A DNA stretch of 40,848 nucleotides, from contig CAJQOG010000123.1 in assembly GCA_905479875.1 (NCBI GenBank), positions 1 to 40,848 on the forward strand. Reading direction: 5' to 3'. Numbering within the stretch: the stretch's first letter is position 1; each line of letters starts with the position of its first letter. Under the pieces are notes generated by a model. That model saw only the letters and a program-made list of their open reading frames with translations. It did no database searches and was not told the DNA's origin. Source of the DNA: an uncultured Gammaproteobacteria bacterium (GTDB lineage Bacteria > Pseudomonadota > Gammaproteobacteria > Steroidobacterales > JABDMI01). Positions 1 to 8,703 of this stretch are shown here, piece after piece. Position numbers and translations under genes: made by a program.

Positions 1-2142
1 GCCAGAAGTCAGATCCCATTCATAACGAGCCTGCATATTTAGTTGCAATTCAGGGGCAAATGCTAAGTCTGAACCTTCTTCAACAAAATTTGTAACAAAG
101 CTCTTGGTAATTTCGGTATCTAAAATCGAGAAGCCGCTGCTGAGAGTTAAGCCGCTAAGGGACTGTGGGATCCAAATAACTTCTCCCTCAAGGCCCTTAA
201 TCTTGGCGTTAGCAGCATTGTCTGCAAAAAACAAATTAGTAATGCTGGGGTCAAATATTCCGACTTGAAGATTGTCAACGTCTATAGAAAAGATATCACC
301 GTTAAAGCGTAAGTTACCACCCAATAGATCGAGCTTCCAACCTAATTCTAAATTGGTCACTTTATCGGTATCAAAAGAGAAAGGAACGGTGTAATCGACA
401 TTGCCTGAACCACCTGGGCGGTTAAGAAAACCAGGTCTAAAGCCTTCTGACCAAGTTACATAATATAGCTGCGCATCGCTAGGCGTATAAGACAAACTAA
501 CCTTACCAATCACTCCATCTGTTTGAGCTGTGTCATTCACACCGCTAAATATTTCATCCAAATTATTTCCGGCGTTGTTGTCAGTCGTTGCTCCCTTATT
601 ACCAAAAGAACCAGCGGCACTACCTTTTAAGTCAACTTCAATATCGTACCAACGTGCGCCAAACGTGGCTGAGAACTTATCCGACATGTCAACGCTTAGT
701 TCACCGAATACACCTAATTGTGAATCATTGCGTAACACGTCGTTGCGGAATATAACGCCTTCAGGCCAAACAGTAGGATCACTGATCGATGCACCTTGAG
801 CCGAAAAATTTGGTCCAAAACTCTCAGCACCCAATAACTCAGAGCCAGGGTAGGTAAATTTATTATCTTCACGTAATTCAAGCTCACTAATAAAGCCACC
901 AGCCGTTAATCTAATTGACTTACTTTGGTCTGTAGAAAAACGCAACTCATGTGTTTGTACTGTGGTCTCTACTCTACTATCAACAAACAGATTTGGTGCC
1001 TGACAAGTTCCGCCTATTGGAGCCGCTCCGCCACCGTAAACATCGGTAGTACAAATATAGTAAGGGAGGTATCCACCAACAAACAAATAATCGGTGTAAT
1101 CCACTTGTTGTTTCGATTCACGATCAGTAAAGGCACCGGTGTAAATAACATCTAATGCGCCCAGACGACCGTCTAGGGTCCAGTTTGCATTCACGTATTC
1201 ATCTTCAAGTGTGTCGTCTTCATAACGCTGAATCTCAAGCTCATCTAAAGTTGGGTCTTGAAAGAAAACACCTTCGGCATCGAGGGTTTGCTGTGACACA
1301 GCAACATGCAGACCCCAATCGTCATTGATATCATAAAGCCCACTTAAACGTGAACCAGAATAAGTTACTTCGTTAAAGTCTTCTTCGACTTTAGCACCGT
1401 TGTCAGCAGCTATTAAAGTTACATTAGACAGGTCGGCGTTAGGTTGAAAAGAAGAACCCGGTTGGAATCTTGCACTCTCTGCCGCAGTGATACTGCCAGC
1501 AACATTATCGATATAACCGCCTTTGTGATCTACATAAACCACGCCACGAAGTGTCAGTCTATCTGTCACTGGGGCGTTTATCACGGCTTCAACATTGTTG
1601 CTTGGCTCACCATGCCTAGTGAATGCCGTACCAAGTTTTACTTTGCCGGAAAAACCTGAGGGATCTGGTTTGTTAGTAATCAGTCGTACCGTGCCAGCCT
1701 GAGAGCTTGCACCAAAGAGGGTTCCTTGTGGACCTTTTAATACTTCAACGCGGTTCATGTCAGCCACGTACACATCCAGGTTTCGTCCAGGCTGAGATAA
1801 TGGCTGCTCGTCTAAGTAAAGTGCCACATTAGGCGCAAGACCCGCAACACCCGAAACGGTCACGTTAGGCGTGGTCGATGCGATGCCTCTAATGTAAATA
1901 GTATTTTGGCCTGGGCCTACACCGCCGGATGTTACACCCGGCATTTGTATTAAGTAATCAGAAAAGTCTGTAACGCCTAGCTGATCTAGTGCTTCCTCTG
2001 TGAGTGCACTTACAGCAACCGGTATGTCTTGAGTACTCAGCTTTTGCTTAGTTGCCGTTACCAAGACTTCTTCGATTTGTGCCTGAGTACCAGTAGTTGC
2101 TGCAAGCACCGCCGCAGTCAGTAGTGCGTTTCGTTTTAACAT
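1..2142 (-). CDS. TonB-dependent outer-membrane receptor, C-terminus cut by window edge
   Basis: An open frame of 714 codons runs from ATG at 2142 off the left edge, so the 3' end is missing. It begins MLKRNALLTAAVLAAATTG, a signal peptide probably cleaved after residue 22 (TQA). It is followed by a TonB-box-like segment EEVLVTATKQK and a plug domain (about residues 35-150) with the typical IYIRGI and VEVLKGPQGTLFG motifs. The rest is beta-barrel-like, with alternating strands and motifs such as YYVTWSEGFRPG. Such receptors import ferric siderophores, B12, oligosaccharides or other scarce substrates across the outer membrane using TonB-ExbBD energy; the substrate cannot be told here. A weak ribosome site (AGGGAC) precedes the ATG and a short hairpin (2152-2166) lies in the leader. 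It is divergent from the BCCT transporter. Family call is firm; ligand unknown. Confidence 0.93.
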   Translation of the reverse strand, partial: MLKRNALLTAAVLAATTGTQAQIEEVLVTATKQKLSTQDIPVAVSALTEEALDQLGVTDFSDYLIQMPGVTSGGVGPGQNTIYIRGIASTTPNVTVSGVAGLAPNVALYLDEQPLSQPGRNLDVYVADMNRVEVLKGPQGTLFGASSQAGTVRLITNKPDPSGFSGKVKLGTAFTRHGEPSNNVEAVINAPVTDRLTLRGVVYVDHKGGYIDNVAGSITAAESARFQPGSSFQPNADLSNVTLIAADNGAKVEEDFNEVTYSGSRLSGLYDINDDWGLHVAVSQQTLDAEGVFFQDPTLDELEIQRYEDDTLEDEYVNANWTLDGRLGALDVIYTGAFTDRESKQQVDYTDYLFVGGYLPYYICTTDVYGGGAAPIGGTCQAPNLFVDSRVETTVQTHELRFSTDQSKSIRLTAGGFISELELREDNKFTYPGSELLGAESFGPNFSAQGASISDPTVWPEGVIFRNDVLRNDSQLGVFGELSVDMSDKFSATFGARWYDIEVDLKGSAAGSFGNKGATTDNNAGNNLDEIFSGVNDTAQTDGVIGKVSLSYTPSDAQLYYVTWSEGFRPGFLNRPGGSGNVDYTVPFSFDTDKVTNLELGWKLDLLGGNLRFNGDIFSIDVDNLQVGIFDPSITNLFFADNAANAKIKGLEGEVIWIPQSLSGLTLSSGFSILDTEITKSFVTNFVEEGSDLAFAPELQLNMQARYEWDLTSG

Positions 2143-2445
2143 AATCGTCCCTAGGCCTTTAGCCTAATAAATAGTTTGAATAATAATATTTAGAATACAA
2201 TCTATTTTACGCAGAATAATACTAAATAACCACCCTTATCAACGTAGTGCACTATAAAAAATATCATAAATATGCTCTTTTAAGCTATATTTCTATGCTC
2301 TTAATAATAAATAAAGCATATGAATATATAGAATTCAATATAATATGGCTTTTTCCGTAGAGACATACTCAATAAAACAATAGAACAGTAATCATGATTG
2401 ATAAACTCACAATGAAAACCAACTCACTGCAGTTGAGGAGACACC
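2143..2445. promoter_or_regulatory. divergent intergenic regulatory region (TonB receptor / BCCT)
   Basis: This very AT-rich 303-base spacer separates two divergent genes and must hold both promoters. It contains a direct repeat TATGCTCTT at 2271-2279 and 2294-2302, 23 bases apart and followed by AT-rich sequence both times. A TATAAT hexamer lies at 2339-2344 without a recognisable -35. The BCCT start is preceded by TTGAGGAGAC, a good ribosome site. I see no small gene here. The repeats could bind a regulator such as the MarR protein encoded downstream, which is inference only. Confidence 0.45.
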
Positions 2446-4032
2446 ATGGCCGAACTCTATAGTTCTGAATATGAAGTAGGCGAAGATAATATTCAGGTAT
2501 GGGGCTTAGATATACATAACCCTGTTTTTATGGTCAGTTCCTGTCTGATTATTGCTTTTGTAATAGCAACCTTACTATTTCCAGATCACGCAAATCAAAT
2601 GCTCGCCGATGTGCGTACGTGGAGCCTTTCAACGTTCGACAGCTCTGTAATGATTGCCGTCAACCTGATACTGCTTTTTAGTTTGGCGCTAATATTGCTT
2701 CCGGTAGGAGCCATTCGATTGGGCGGTGCAAATGCACGACCCGAGTTTAGTCGCCTAAGCTGGTTCTCCATGTTGTTTGCCGCCGGTATGGGTATTGGCC
2801 TAATGTTTTGGGGCGTGGCGGAGCCAATGGCCTACTTCACCGGTTGGGCAGGCACACCATTAAATGTTGAAGCTTGGTCTGAAGATGCTGTGGGTTTGGC
2901 AATGGGAGCCACTGTTTACCATTGGGGCCTGCATGCATGGGCAATATATGCTGTTGTTGGTCTCGCACTAGCATTCTTTAATTTTAATTGCGGGCTGCCA
3001 TTAACACTGCGGTCTGCATTTTACCCCCTGTTGGGTGAGCGATGCTGGGGCTGGCAAGGACATGTGATAGACACCTTCGCCGTGCTAGCTACCATTTTTG
3101 GGTTAGCTACATCTCTAGGCTTAGGAGCCTCGCAAGTAAATGCCGGTTTTACCATGCTCTTTGATATAGATGATGCGCTTAACGTTAAACTCTCGATTAT
3201 TGTTTTGGTTACTTTTATCGCTATTTTTTCAGTGGTTCGCGGACTTGATGGCGGTGTAAAGTTTCTCAGTAATATCAATATGGTGATTGCTGGTCTGCTA
3301 CTACTCTTTATTGCAGTGGTTGGTTCAATCTCAAGCCTTGGTGGATGGATTTTCTCTACGACAGGGCACTACTTAAGTAATATAATCCCTTTAAGTAACT
3401 GGACAGGCAGAGACGATACGCAATGGATGAGAGATTGGACTGTTTTCTATTGGGCCTGGTGGGTTAGTTGGTCGCCCTTTGTTGGCTTGTTTATTGCTCG
3501 TATTTCGAAAGGACGTACCGTGAGGGAGTTTTTACTGGCGGTGTTATTTATTCCAACCATTGTGACAATTCTCTGGATGAGTGTTTTTGGTATGAATGCA
3601 ATTGAGCAAGCGCAAGCCGGCGTTGGCAGTTTGGCTGGGGGCATTAGCTCAGCTAGTCTGGCGACTTTTCAAATGCTAGAGAATTTACCCTTTTCAAGTG
3701 TAACGACTGTTATAGGTATTTTTCTGGTATTGATATTTTTTATAACCTCCTCGGATTCAGGTTCGCTGGTGATTGATAGTATTACTGCTGGTGGTAAGCT
3801 AGACGCGCCGACTCCTCAACGTATATTCTGGGTTGTTATCGGTGGATTAATTGCCAGCGTTCTATTGTATGGTGGTGGTAAAGATGCCTTAAGTGCATTG
3901 CAAGCTGGCACAGTGGCAACCGGTGTGCCCTTTACCTTAGTGCTTTTATTTATATGTGCAAGCTTGTACAAGGGACTAACTCAGAGCCTCAAAGAAGAGA
4001 AAGCAAAATTGACTGAAATGATTAAGGATTAA
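2446..4032 (+). CDS. BCCT family betaine/carnitine/choline-type transporter
   Basis: A 528-residue integral membrane protein with about twelve hydrophobic segments. BCCT hallmarks are visible: the glycine-rich GMGIGLMFWGVAEPM motif near residue 115 and the tryptophan-rich stretch FYWAWWVSWSPFVGLFIARI around residue 335, which forms the conserved substrate and ion path. The length matches the family (about 500-550). BCCT carriers take up glycine betaine, ectoine, choline, carnitine or DMSP by Na+ or H+ symport, mainly as osmoprotectants. The N-terminus is short, and the C-terminal tail (SLKEEKAKLTEMIKD) is a brief charged helix that could act in osmosensing as in BetP. ATG is preceded by GAGGAG. 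It ends two bases before the MarR gene, so the two form an operon. Exact substrate is not decidable. Confidence 0.95.
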   Translation: MAELYSSEYEVGEDNIQVWGLDIHNPVFMVSSCLIIAFVIATLLFPDHANQMLADVRTWSLSTFDSSVMIAVNLILLFSLALILLPVGAIRLGGANARPEFSRLSWFSMLFAAGMGIGLMFWGVAEPMAYFTGWAGTPLNVEAWSEDAVGLAMGATVYHWGLHAWAIYAVVGLALAFFNFNCGLPLTLRSAFYPLLGERCWGWQGHVIDTFAVLATIFGLATSLGLGASQVNAGFTMLFDIDDALNVKLSIIVLVTFIAIFSVVRGLDGGVKFLSNINMVIAGLLLLFIAVVGSISSLGGWIFSTTGHYLSNIIPLSNWTGRDDTQWMRDWTVFYWAWWVSWSPFVGLFIARISKGRTVREFLLAVLFIPTIVTILWMSVFGMNAIEQAQAGVGSLAGGISSASLATFQMLENLPFSSVTTVIGIFLVLIFFITSSDSGSLVIDSITAGGKLDAPTPQRIFWVVIGGLIASVLLYGGGKDALSALQAGTVATGVPFTLVLLFICASLYKGLTQSLKEEKAKLTEMIKD

Positions 4033-4034
4033 AT

Positions 4035-4502
4035 ATGGAGAGAGTTGACGATGTACTTGTGGCTTTGCGTAGGATAATCCGAGCGACAGACCTACATTCC
4101 AAATACTTAGTAAAAAGCACTGGCTTAACTACACCGCAAATGTTGTTACTGCAAACACTACGTAATAAAGGCGAACAGACAGTAGGAAGCCTTGCCAAGG
4201 AGATAAGCTTAAGTCAAGCGACGGTCACTTCAATTCTCGATCGACTTGAGAAAAAAGAGTTAATTGTTAGAAAGCGTTCCGATAACGATAAGCGAAAAGT
4301 TTTTGTTTACCTTCACGACAAAGCGATGCATGTTTTGAAGGATGCACCTATTCCACTTCAGGAGCAGTTTACAAGTCAGTTCAATAATTTGCAGGACTGG
4401 GAACAGTTAATGATTATTTCTTCACTCTCTCGTATCGCGAAAATGATGGATGCCCAAGATATTGATGCCTCACCTGTTTTGGATGTTGGGACATTGGATT
4501 AA
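4035..4502 (+). CDS. MarR family regulator, CosR/EctR-like
   Basis: This 155-residue winged-helix protein starts two bases after the BCCT stop codon, so it is almost certainly co-transcribed. The N-terminal stretch ALRRIIRATDLHSKYLVK resembles what I recall of CosR/EctR-type regulators of compatible-solute genes. The recognition part LAKEISLSQATVTSILDRLEKK (about residues 53-74) and the wing KRSDNDKRKVFVYL are typical of MarR dimers. CosR-type proteins repress osmoprotectant synthesis or uptake at low salinity; linkage to a BCCT carrier supports that role here. Its DNA sites may be in the 2143-2445 region. MarR family is firm; the CosR/EctR subgroup is recalled similarity plus context. Confidence 0.9.
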   Translation: MERVDDVLVALRRIIRATDLHSKYLVKSTGLTTPQMLLLQTLRNKGEQTVGSLAKEISLSQATVTSILDRLEKKELIVRKRSDNDKRKVFVYLHDKAMHVLKDAPIPLQEQFTSQFNNLQDWEQLMIISSLSRIAKMMDAQDIDASPVLDVGTLD

Positions 4503-4558
4503 TAAGTGGTGATCAATCAAGCATAGATGTTTAGGGCTCAGCAGAAGTGCAGCCTGTG

Positions 4559-4906
4559 TTAAGCGAGACGAGTCCCATTAGGTACATCAAGGTCTGGGGT
4601 TGATAAAACAACTGAGCCATCTTCTCGGTGAAAGCCAGTCACTAAACATTCCGACATTATTGGTCCAATTTGTTTAGGTGGAAAATTAATTACCGCTATA
4701 ATTTTTTTACTAACTAATGCTTCTTTTGTATAAAGGCTTGTAATTTGGGCGCTGGATTTTTTAAAGCCAATACTTTCACCAAAATCAATTTTTAGAATAT
4801 AAGAAGGGTTTCTTGCTTGTGGAAAATCTTCTACTTCAATAATTGTTCCGACTCTCATTTCGACTTTTTGGAAGTCACGCCATTCTAGAGTATTCATATA
4901 TTGCAT
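4559..4906 (-). CDS. tRNA-binding OB-fold protein, CsaA/YgjH type
   Basis: A 115-residue single-domain protein that matches the small stand-alone tRNA-binding/OB-fold family (CsaA, YgjH). Typical elements are FQKVEMRVGTIIEVEDFPQARNPSY at residues 12-36 (RVG...A), the loop KKSSAQIT and the C-terminal segment FPPKQIGPIMSECLVTGF. Family members form dimers; CsaA of Bacillus has chaperone and secretion-linked activity, and related domains bind tRNA in MetRS and Arc1p-like proteins. The product is cytoplasmic with no signal peptide. It lies tail-to-tail with the MarR gene and downstream of the RidA gene on the same strand (85-base gap). The first ATG is used; a second in-frame ATG three codons on is possible. 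Confidence 0.88.
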   Translation of the reverse strand: MQYMNTLEWRDFQKVEMRVGTIIEVEDFPQARNPSYILKIDFGESIGFKKSSAQITSLYTKEALVSKKIIAVINFPPKQIGPIMSECLVTGFHREDGSVVLSTPDLDVPNGTRLA

Positions 4907-4991
4907 TGTCTTTATGTTGTTTTTAAATCCAAATCAATAAAGATTGAAAAGAAGATAAGAACTGTAAAAATAAAATTTTAAATTTTTTTCC

Positions 4992-5372
4992 TCACTTTTT
5001 TCTGGCTGTCACTTGAATTTCAATTTTCATTTCATCATTAAGCAATCTAGCTTCAAACATGGTTGCGGCTGGGCGTACATCACCTAACCATTTTCTTAAC
5101 ACCGGCCAACAGGATTCAAAATCATCACGATTAGGGAGTATATAAGTAATACGTGCAATGTTTTCAATACTACTACCCGCATCTTGCAGTGCCTGTTGAA
5201 TGTTTACAAAGCATTGCTCGGATTGCTCAGTGATATCTTCGCTTATAGACATCGTTTGGTAATTATAACCAGTAGTGCCTGAGACAAATATATAGTCTCC
5301 ATCGTCCACGGCACGTGAATACGCCATTTTTGCTTCGAATTCAGAGCCACTAGTAATTAATTTTCTTGGCAT
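4992..5372 (-). CDS. RidA family protein (YjgF/YER057c/UK114)
   Basis: A 126-residue protein with the RidA fold signature: DYIFVSGTTGYN near residue 27, TEQSEQCFVNIQQALQDAG in the central helix, and the conserved C-terminal block VRPAATMFEARLL...MKIEIQVTA. The invariant arginine of the active site (VRPA) and the glutamate in the last strand (IEIQ) are present, as in imine/enamine deaminases of this family. RidA proteins remove reactive 2-aminoacrylate and related imines made by PLP enzymes. The sequence fits the broader RidA subfamilies better than the archetypal E. coli protein, so the substrate may differ. A strong palindrome sits 23 bases upstream of the ATG and suggests a repressor site. 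Confidence 0.9.
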   Translation of the reverse strand: MPRKLITSGSEFEAKMAYSRAVDDGDYIFVSGTTGYNYQTMSISEDITEQSEQCFVNIQQALQDAGSSIENIARITYILPNRDDFESCWPVLRKWLGDVRPAATMFEARLLNDEMKIEIQVTARKK

Positions 5373-5394
5373 TATTATCCTCTTTTAGTTATTC

Positions 5395-5414
5395 CTAAAC
5401 AGACGTTTGTTTAG
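5395..5414. promoter_or_regulatory. candidate repressor operator upstream of the RidA gene
   Basis: CTAAACAGACGTTTGTTTAG is a 20-base inverted repeat, matching in 9 of 10 base pairs per arm and centred on ACGT. Size and composition resemble TetR-family operators. It lies 23-42 bases upstream of the RidA start codon, overlapping the expected promoter. No TetR-type gene lies in the window, so any regulator would be encoded elsewhere. Confidence 0.45.
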
Positions 5415-5497
5415 AACCATTTTCTAATTACAAGTAAAAGCAATCCTATTACAACTGTTGATCCTATTTAAATGCTTTAATCATAGTCTCTTAATAT

Positions 5498-6229
5498 TTA
5501 TAGTTCGCTAGACCGATGCGGCGTTATAAAGTATTTTACTAAAGACAGCAGAAGAATAAATAAAGACACATACATAATAATACGCCACACACTGATATAA
5601 GTTTTTAATATCTGGAATTCTTCAACAAAAATTGTTTCACAGGCACCATCACCTTCATCATCTCTAGTAATACTGGTACCACGTGATCCACCTGTATTTA
5701 CATTCTCATACTCTGCCAAATAACCTTTAATACGAATTTGATCACCAATCTTGATTTTGCTAATATTGTTACGTATAAATTTCTCATCGGTAATTAAATG
5801 ATTATTAGAAATTTGTGAAGCATTAAAATTAGACCATGCTTCTTGATCGCGAGTACTAAAGTTACATGTGAATTGACCATTCCAAAATTTAACTTTAGGT
5901 AATGTACTAGCCGCCGCCGTATCTCCCCACACCACACAATAATCAGCAAGGTTTAAATGATCATTCCAACGCTTATGTAAGCGTGTGTTTCCATCATGCA
6001 ATTTATATGAAACGACCATGCCCACCAGCTCATACTCATACAGTGGTTTAATTTTGTAGTCGACTTTATTTACATTAACAGTAAATTCTTTATTGCTACG
6101 TATTCTTTTTTGAACTGGTTCGTAGGAAATATCTGGCAAAAGCTGGATATTTGAGGATATGTCATTTTTTTTCCAAAATCCGGCTGCTAAGGTAAAAAAA
6201 CTTAGAAGAATGAGAGATTTCCATTTCAT
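5498..6229 (-). CDS. conserved-looking membrane-anchored protein of unknown function
   Basis: 243 residues from ATG at 6229; an in-frame TTG two codons upstream at 6235 is less likely. There is a hydrophobic N-terminal signal or anchor (MKWKSLILLSFFTLAAGF) and a C-terminal membrane helix (IIMYVSLFILLLSLVKYFI), with a predicted periplasmic domain of about 185 residues between them. The domain contains the motif CVVWGD, an IKIGDQIRIKGYLAEY strand pair that looks like an OB or beta-barrel element, and RGTSITRDDEGDGACETIFV near the C-terminal end. Two or three cysteines (in YCVVW, FTCNF and GACE) could form a disulfide. I do not recognise a named family and assign no function. It lies downstream of another small membrane protein. 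Confidence 0.8.
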   Translation of the reverse strand: MKWKSLILLSFFTLAAGFWKKNDISSNIQLLPDISYEPVQKRIRSNKEFTVNVNKVDYKIKPLYEYELVGMVVSYKLHDGNTRLHKRWNDHLNLADYCVVWGDTAAASTLPKVKFWNGQFTCNFSTRDQEAWSNFNASQISNNHLITDEKFIRNNISKIKIGDQIRIKGYLAEYENVNTGGSRGTSITRDDEGDGACETIFVEEFQILKTYISVWRIIMYVSLFILLLSLVKYFITPHRSSEL

Positions 6230-6271
6230 ACACAAAGCATATCATTTTTTAATTTAAAGAATTTATTTGAA

Positions 6272-6661
6272 TTAATTACTCTGATGCGTCTTCTTAGTAA
6301 TCGTCAAAAGAAACACACCAATTAATGTGCCGAAAGGTAAAAGAAATAACAAACAAATACCGTAAATTCGTAAAGTAATGCGATACCAGGCTTGAGAATA
6401 GTTATATTTATATTTTGCAAAACAAGCAAATATAATACCTGGAATCAAAACAATAACGGCTAAAGTTTGTGTGACTAGCTCTTGCGATAGAGCTCCCGCC
6501 ATTAATTTAGGGTCACCAGTTCCATATAACTGAATTGCCTGATAGACATTTATAACTCCAGTTAATAAACTTAAGGATGCTATTAATGTCAAAACAGATG
6601 GCAGTAAAAATATTACTGCCAGTAGAGCACATATCAATGGTTGCTTGCTATCGGTATGCAT
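6272..6661 (-). CDS. small integral membrane protein, unknown; weak ExbB/TolQ-like motif
   Basis: A 129-residue protein with three strong hydrophobic segments, about residues 8-35, 60-85 and 95-122. The stretch GTGDPKLMAGALSQELVTQTL followed by a hydrophobic helix with IPG is reminiscent of the conserved segment of MotA/TolQ/ExbB proton-channel proteins (GDP...MA.GIS.AL.TT..GL..AIP). The protein is much shorter than those, and the rest (LFLLPFGTLIGVFLLTITKK) does not fit, so I leave the function open. It sits between yidC (upstream, 37-base gap) and another unknown membrane protein (downstream), so it may share the yidC transcript. Confidence 0.7.
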   Translation of the reverse strand: MHTDSKQPLICALLAVIFLLPSVLTLIASLSLLTGVINVYQAIQLYGTGDPKLMAGALSQELVTQTLAVIVLIPGIIFACFAKYKYNYSQAWYRITLRIYGICLLFLLPFGTLIGVFLLTITKKTHQSN

Positions 6662-6698
6662 AGTTCTTAGAAATGAATCTCTGGTTTAAATATCTTCT

Positions 6699-8366
6699 CT
6701 ATCCCGTTTTTGCTAACTGCTTATTGATATACCACTGCTGAATTACGGTTACCGCACTGTTAGTAATCCAATAAAGTACTAGGCCTGCTGGGAAGAATGA
6801 GAACAATCCAACCATGGCAATTGGCATAAACTTCATGACCTTTTGCATCTCTGCATTACCACCACTCATTGGTTGTACTTTCTGTTGTAAGTACATAGTA
6901 ATACCGTATAAAACCGGCAAGATAAAGAGTGGATCTTTTGATGATAGATCCTGAATCCATAATGCCCAAGGTACTTGTCTAAGCTCTACTGATTCAATCA
7001 GCAACCAGTAAAAACCTAAGAAGAATGGGAATTGAATAAGGACTGGCAAACAACCTGCAGCAGGGTTAATTTTTTCTTTCTTATACATTTCCATTGTCGC
7101 TTTCGACAATTGTTGTTTATCGTCTTTATAACGCTCTTGTAACAACTTCATACGCGGTTGAAGTTTTTTCATATTAGCCATTGAGCGTGCGCTTTTAGCC
7201 GTTAATGGATAGAAGACTGCTTTAATCATTAAGGTAACTAGAATAATCGCCCAACCCCAGTTGCCAATAATGCCATGTACAAATGACAGTAAAGAAAACA
7301 ATGGCTTTGAGATAATTGAAAATACACCGTAATCGGTGGTGAGGTCTAATCTAGGTGAAAGCGCTGCAAGTTCTTTTTGATTTTTAGGACCAGCAAAATA
7401 ATTCTGTGTAAACATTGCTACCGTGCCAGCCGCTACATTCACACTTGGTGCTGCGGTTGTTAAGCTGTAATCATTTTCACCTTTAGCGGTAACCTGAAAC
7501 GCATTGGCTTCATCTGCATTTGGAACAATCGCGGTTAAAAAATGATGCTCAATAGCTGCTAACCAACCATTGGTTATTTCTTGTTTAATTGGTTCTTTGA
7601 TTAAAGATTTAGGTGTAATTTTTTCGTATTTTTCTGAGTTAAACCAAGCTGGGCCTTTATTAGAAAAAGAATCCACATCAAACATCGAACGCTCCAACGG
7701 AGCATGTCTACGTTGAATTTGTGCATATGGTCTAACCGTAATATTTTGTGCTGATTTATTATTTACTTGATAGTCAACTTTAATCACATGACTACTACGA
7801 CTAAAAGTATAAGTCTTAGTAATATCTAAACCTTCTTCAGATGTCCACGTAAAAGGAACTTGAACACTGTCTCTATCACCAAGCTCATACGTTAAAGCTG
7901 AACTCTTCCATAACTGTTGATGCGTTGGCTCTACTGCAACACCGCTCGCACGAAGCCCACTATTCAACACATAAGTTTCTTCAGCCGTTTGATTAAACAG
8001 AACAACCGGTACATCAGGGTTCTTTTTATCTTTAGGCATATTTGGTAATGTTAAACCAACTAACGAAGCACCTTGTGTAGAAAGCTCAATAGCATAAACA
8101 TCAGTTGTTACAGTAACTGCTTGCCCTTTTTTAGTTGTAACCGCCGCTTGCTGCTGTGTAGACGCCGCTTGTACTGAAGGTATATCACTATTCGTCGTAT
8201 CAACACCTGGAACATTTAAGTCTGCAGGTGCCGTGCCTGCTATAGCCGACGTTTCTTGTACTGTTTGTAATGCTGGTTTTGGACCATAATCTTTTTGCCA
8301 AGCCTGCATCATGAAAAACATGATAATAGCTAACATGCTCCATAAAAATAAACGTTGATTTTCCAT
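6699..8366 (-). CDS. yidC: membrane protein insertase YidC
   Basis: A 555-residue protein close to the E. coli length of 548. It has an N-terminal membrane helix (LFLWSMLAIIMFFMMQAW), a linker rich in Ala/Thr/Gln, a large periplasmic beta-sandwich domain to about residue 350, and the C-terminal five-helix insertase core. The core holds the coiled cytoplasmic loop ANMKKLQPRMKLLQERYKDD, the hydrophilic-groove region INPAAGCLPVLIQFPFFLGFY with its IQ.P signature, and the last helix GLVLYWITNSAVTVIQQ. YidC inserts and folds inner-membrane proteins alone or with SecYEG. It is the last of the rpmH-rnpA-yidD-yidC series. The gene usually found next, mnmE, is absent; two unknown membrane genes follow instead. 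Confidence 0.98.
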   Translation of the reverse strand: MENQRLFLWSMLAIIMFFMMQAWQKDYGPKPALQTVQETSAIAGTAPADLNVPGVDTTNSDIPSVQAASTQQQAAVTTKKGQAVTVTTDVYAIELSTQGASLVGLTLPNMPKDKKNPDVPVVLFNQTAEETYVLNSGLRASGVAVEPTHQQLWKSSALTYELGDRDSVQVPFTWTSEEGLDITKTYTFSRSSHVIKVDYQVNNKSAQNITVRPYAQIQRRHAPLERSMFDVDSFSNKGPAWFNSEKYEKITPKSLIKEPIKQEITNGWLAAIEHHFLTAIVPNADEANAFQVTAKGENDYSLTTAAPSVNVAAGTVAMFTQNYFAGPKNQKELAALSPRLDLTTDYGVFSIISKPLFSLLSFVHGIIGNWGWAIILVTLMIKAVFYPLTAKSARSMANMKKLQPRMKLLQERYKDDKQQLSKATMEMYKKEKINPAAGCLPVLIQFPFFLGFYWLLIESVELRQVPWALWIQDLSSKDPLFILPVLYGITMYLQQKVQPMSGGNAEMQKVMKFMPIAMVGLFSFFPAGLVLYWITNSAVTVIQQWYINKQLAKTG

Positions 8367-8422
8367 ACTTAATTTCTTTATCGGTAAATTATTATTTAAT
8401 ATTATTTAATGAATCTTTTCTT

Positions 8423-8701
8423 TTAATCTTTTGGAACCGGATCGTAACCACCATCGTTCCACGGGTGACATTTGCAAATTCGTTTGGAACCTAAAAATGC
8501 ACCCTTTAAATGTCCATGCTCTGTAATTGCATCCACCATGTATTGTGAACAAGTCGGTGAGAATCTACAGTTTTGTCCTAGTAATGGACTAATAAATTTT
8601 TGGTAAAAACCAATAATTAATAAGATTGGGCTCCACGAGCGCTTACCAAGTGACTTAATTAAATGTTGATCTATCTTATTGTCGATATTAGTTTCAGACA
8701 T
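8423..8701 (-). CDS. yidD: membrane protein insertion efficiency factor YidD
   Basis: A 92-residue protein with the family core [20 protein letters not shown] followed by [13 protein letters not shown] and the C-terminal [14 protein letters not shown], including the three conserved cysteines. The N-terminal extension of about 22 residues before the core is longer than the minimal family but not unusual. YidD is a small amphipathic inner-membrane-associated protein that helps YidC-dependent insertion. The gene starts two bases after the rnpA stop codon, so translation is probably coupled, and yidC follows after 56 bases. Confidence 0.97.
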   Translation of the reverse strand: MSETNIDNKIDQHLIKSLGKRSWSPILLIIGFYQKFISPLLGQNCRFSPTCSQYMVDAITEHGHLKGAFLGSKRICKCHPWNDGGYDPVPKD

Positions 8702-8703
8702 TG

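Noticed and set aside
714-899. Minus-strand 61-codon frame and similar short frames inside the TonB receptor
   Set aside because: They are out-of-frame shadows of a 714-codon open frame with clear receptor motifs.
2339-2344. TATAAT as the BCCT promoter
   Set aside because: No recognisable -35 or TG extension in a very AT-rich region where TATAAT is common.
5670-5690. CACGTG in TACCACGTGATCC as a further parS site
   Set aside because: Flanks do not match the parS consensus; only the CACGTG core is shared. CACGTG occurrences near 15275, 22046, 33162 and 38685 fail for the same reason.
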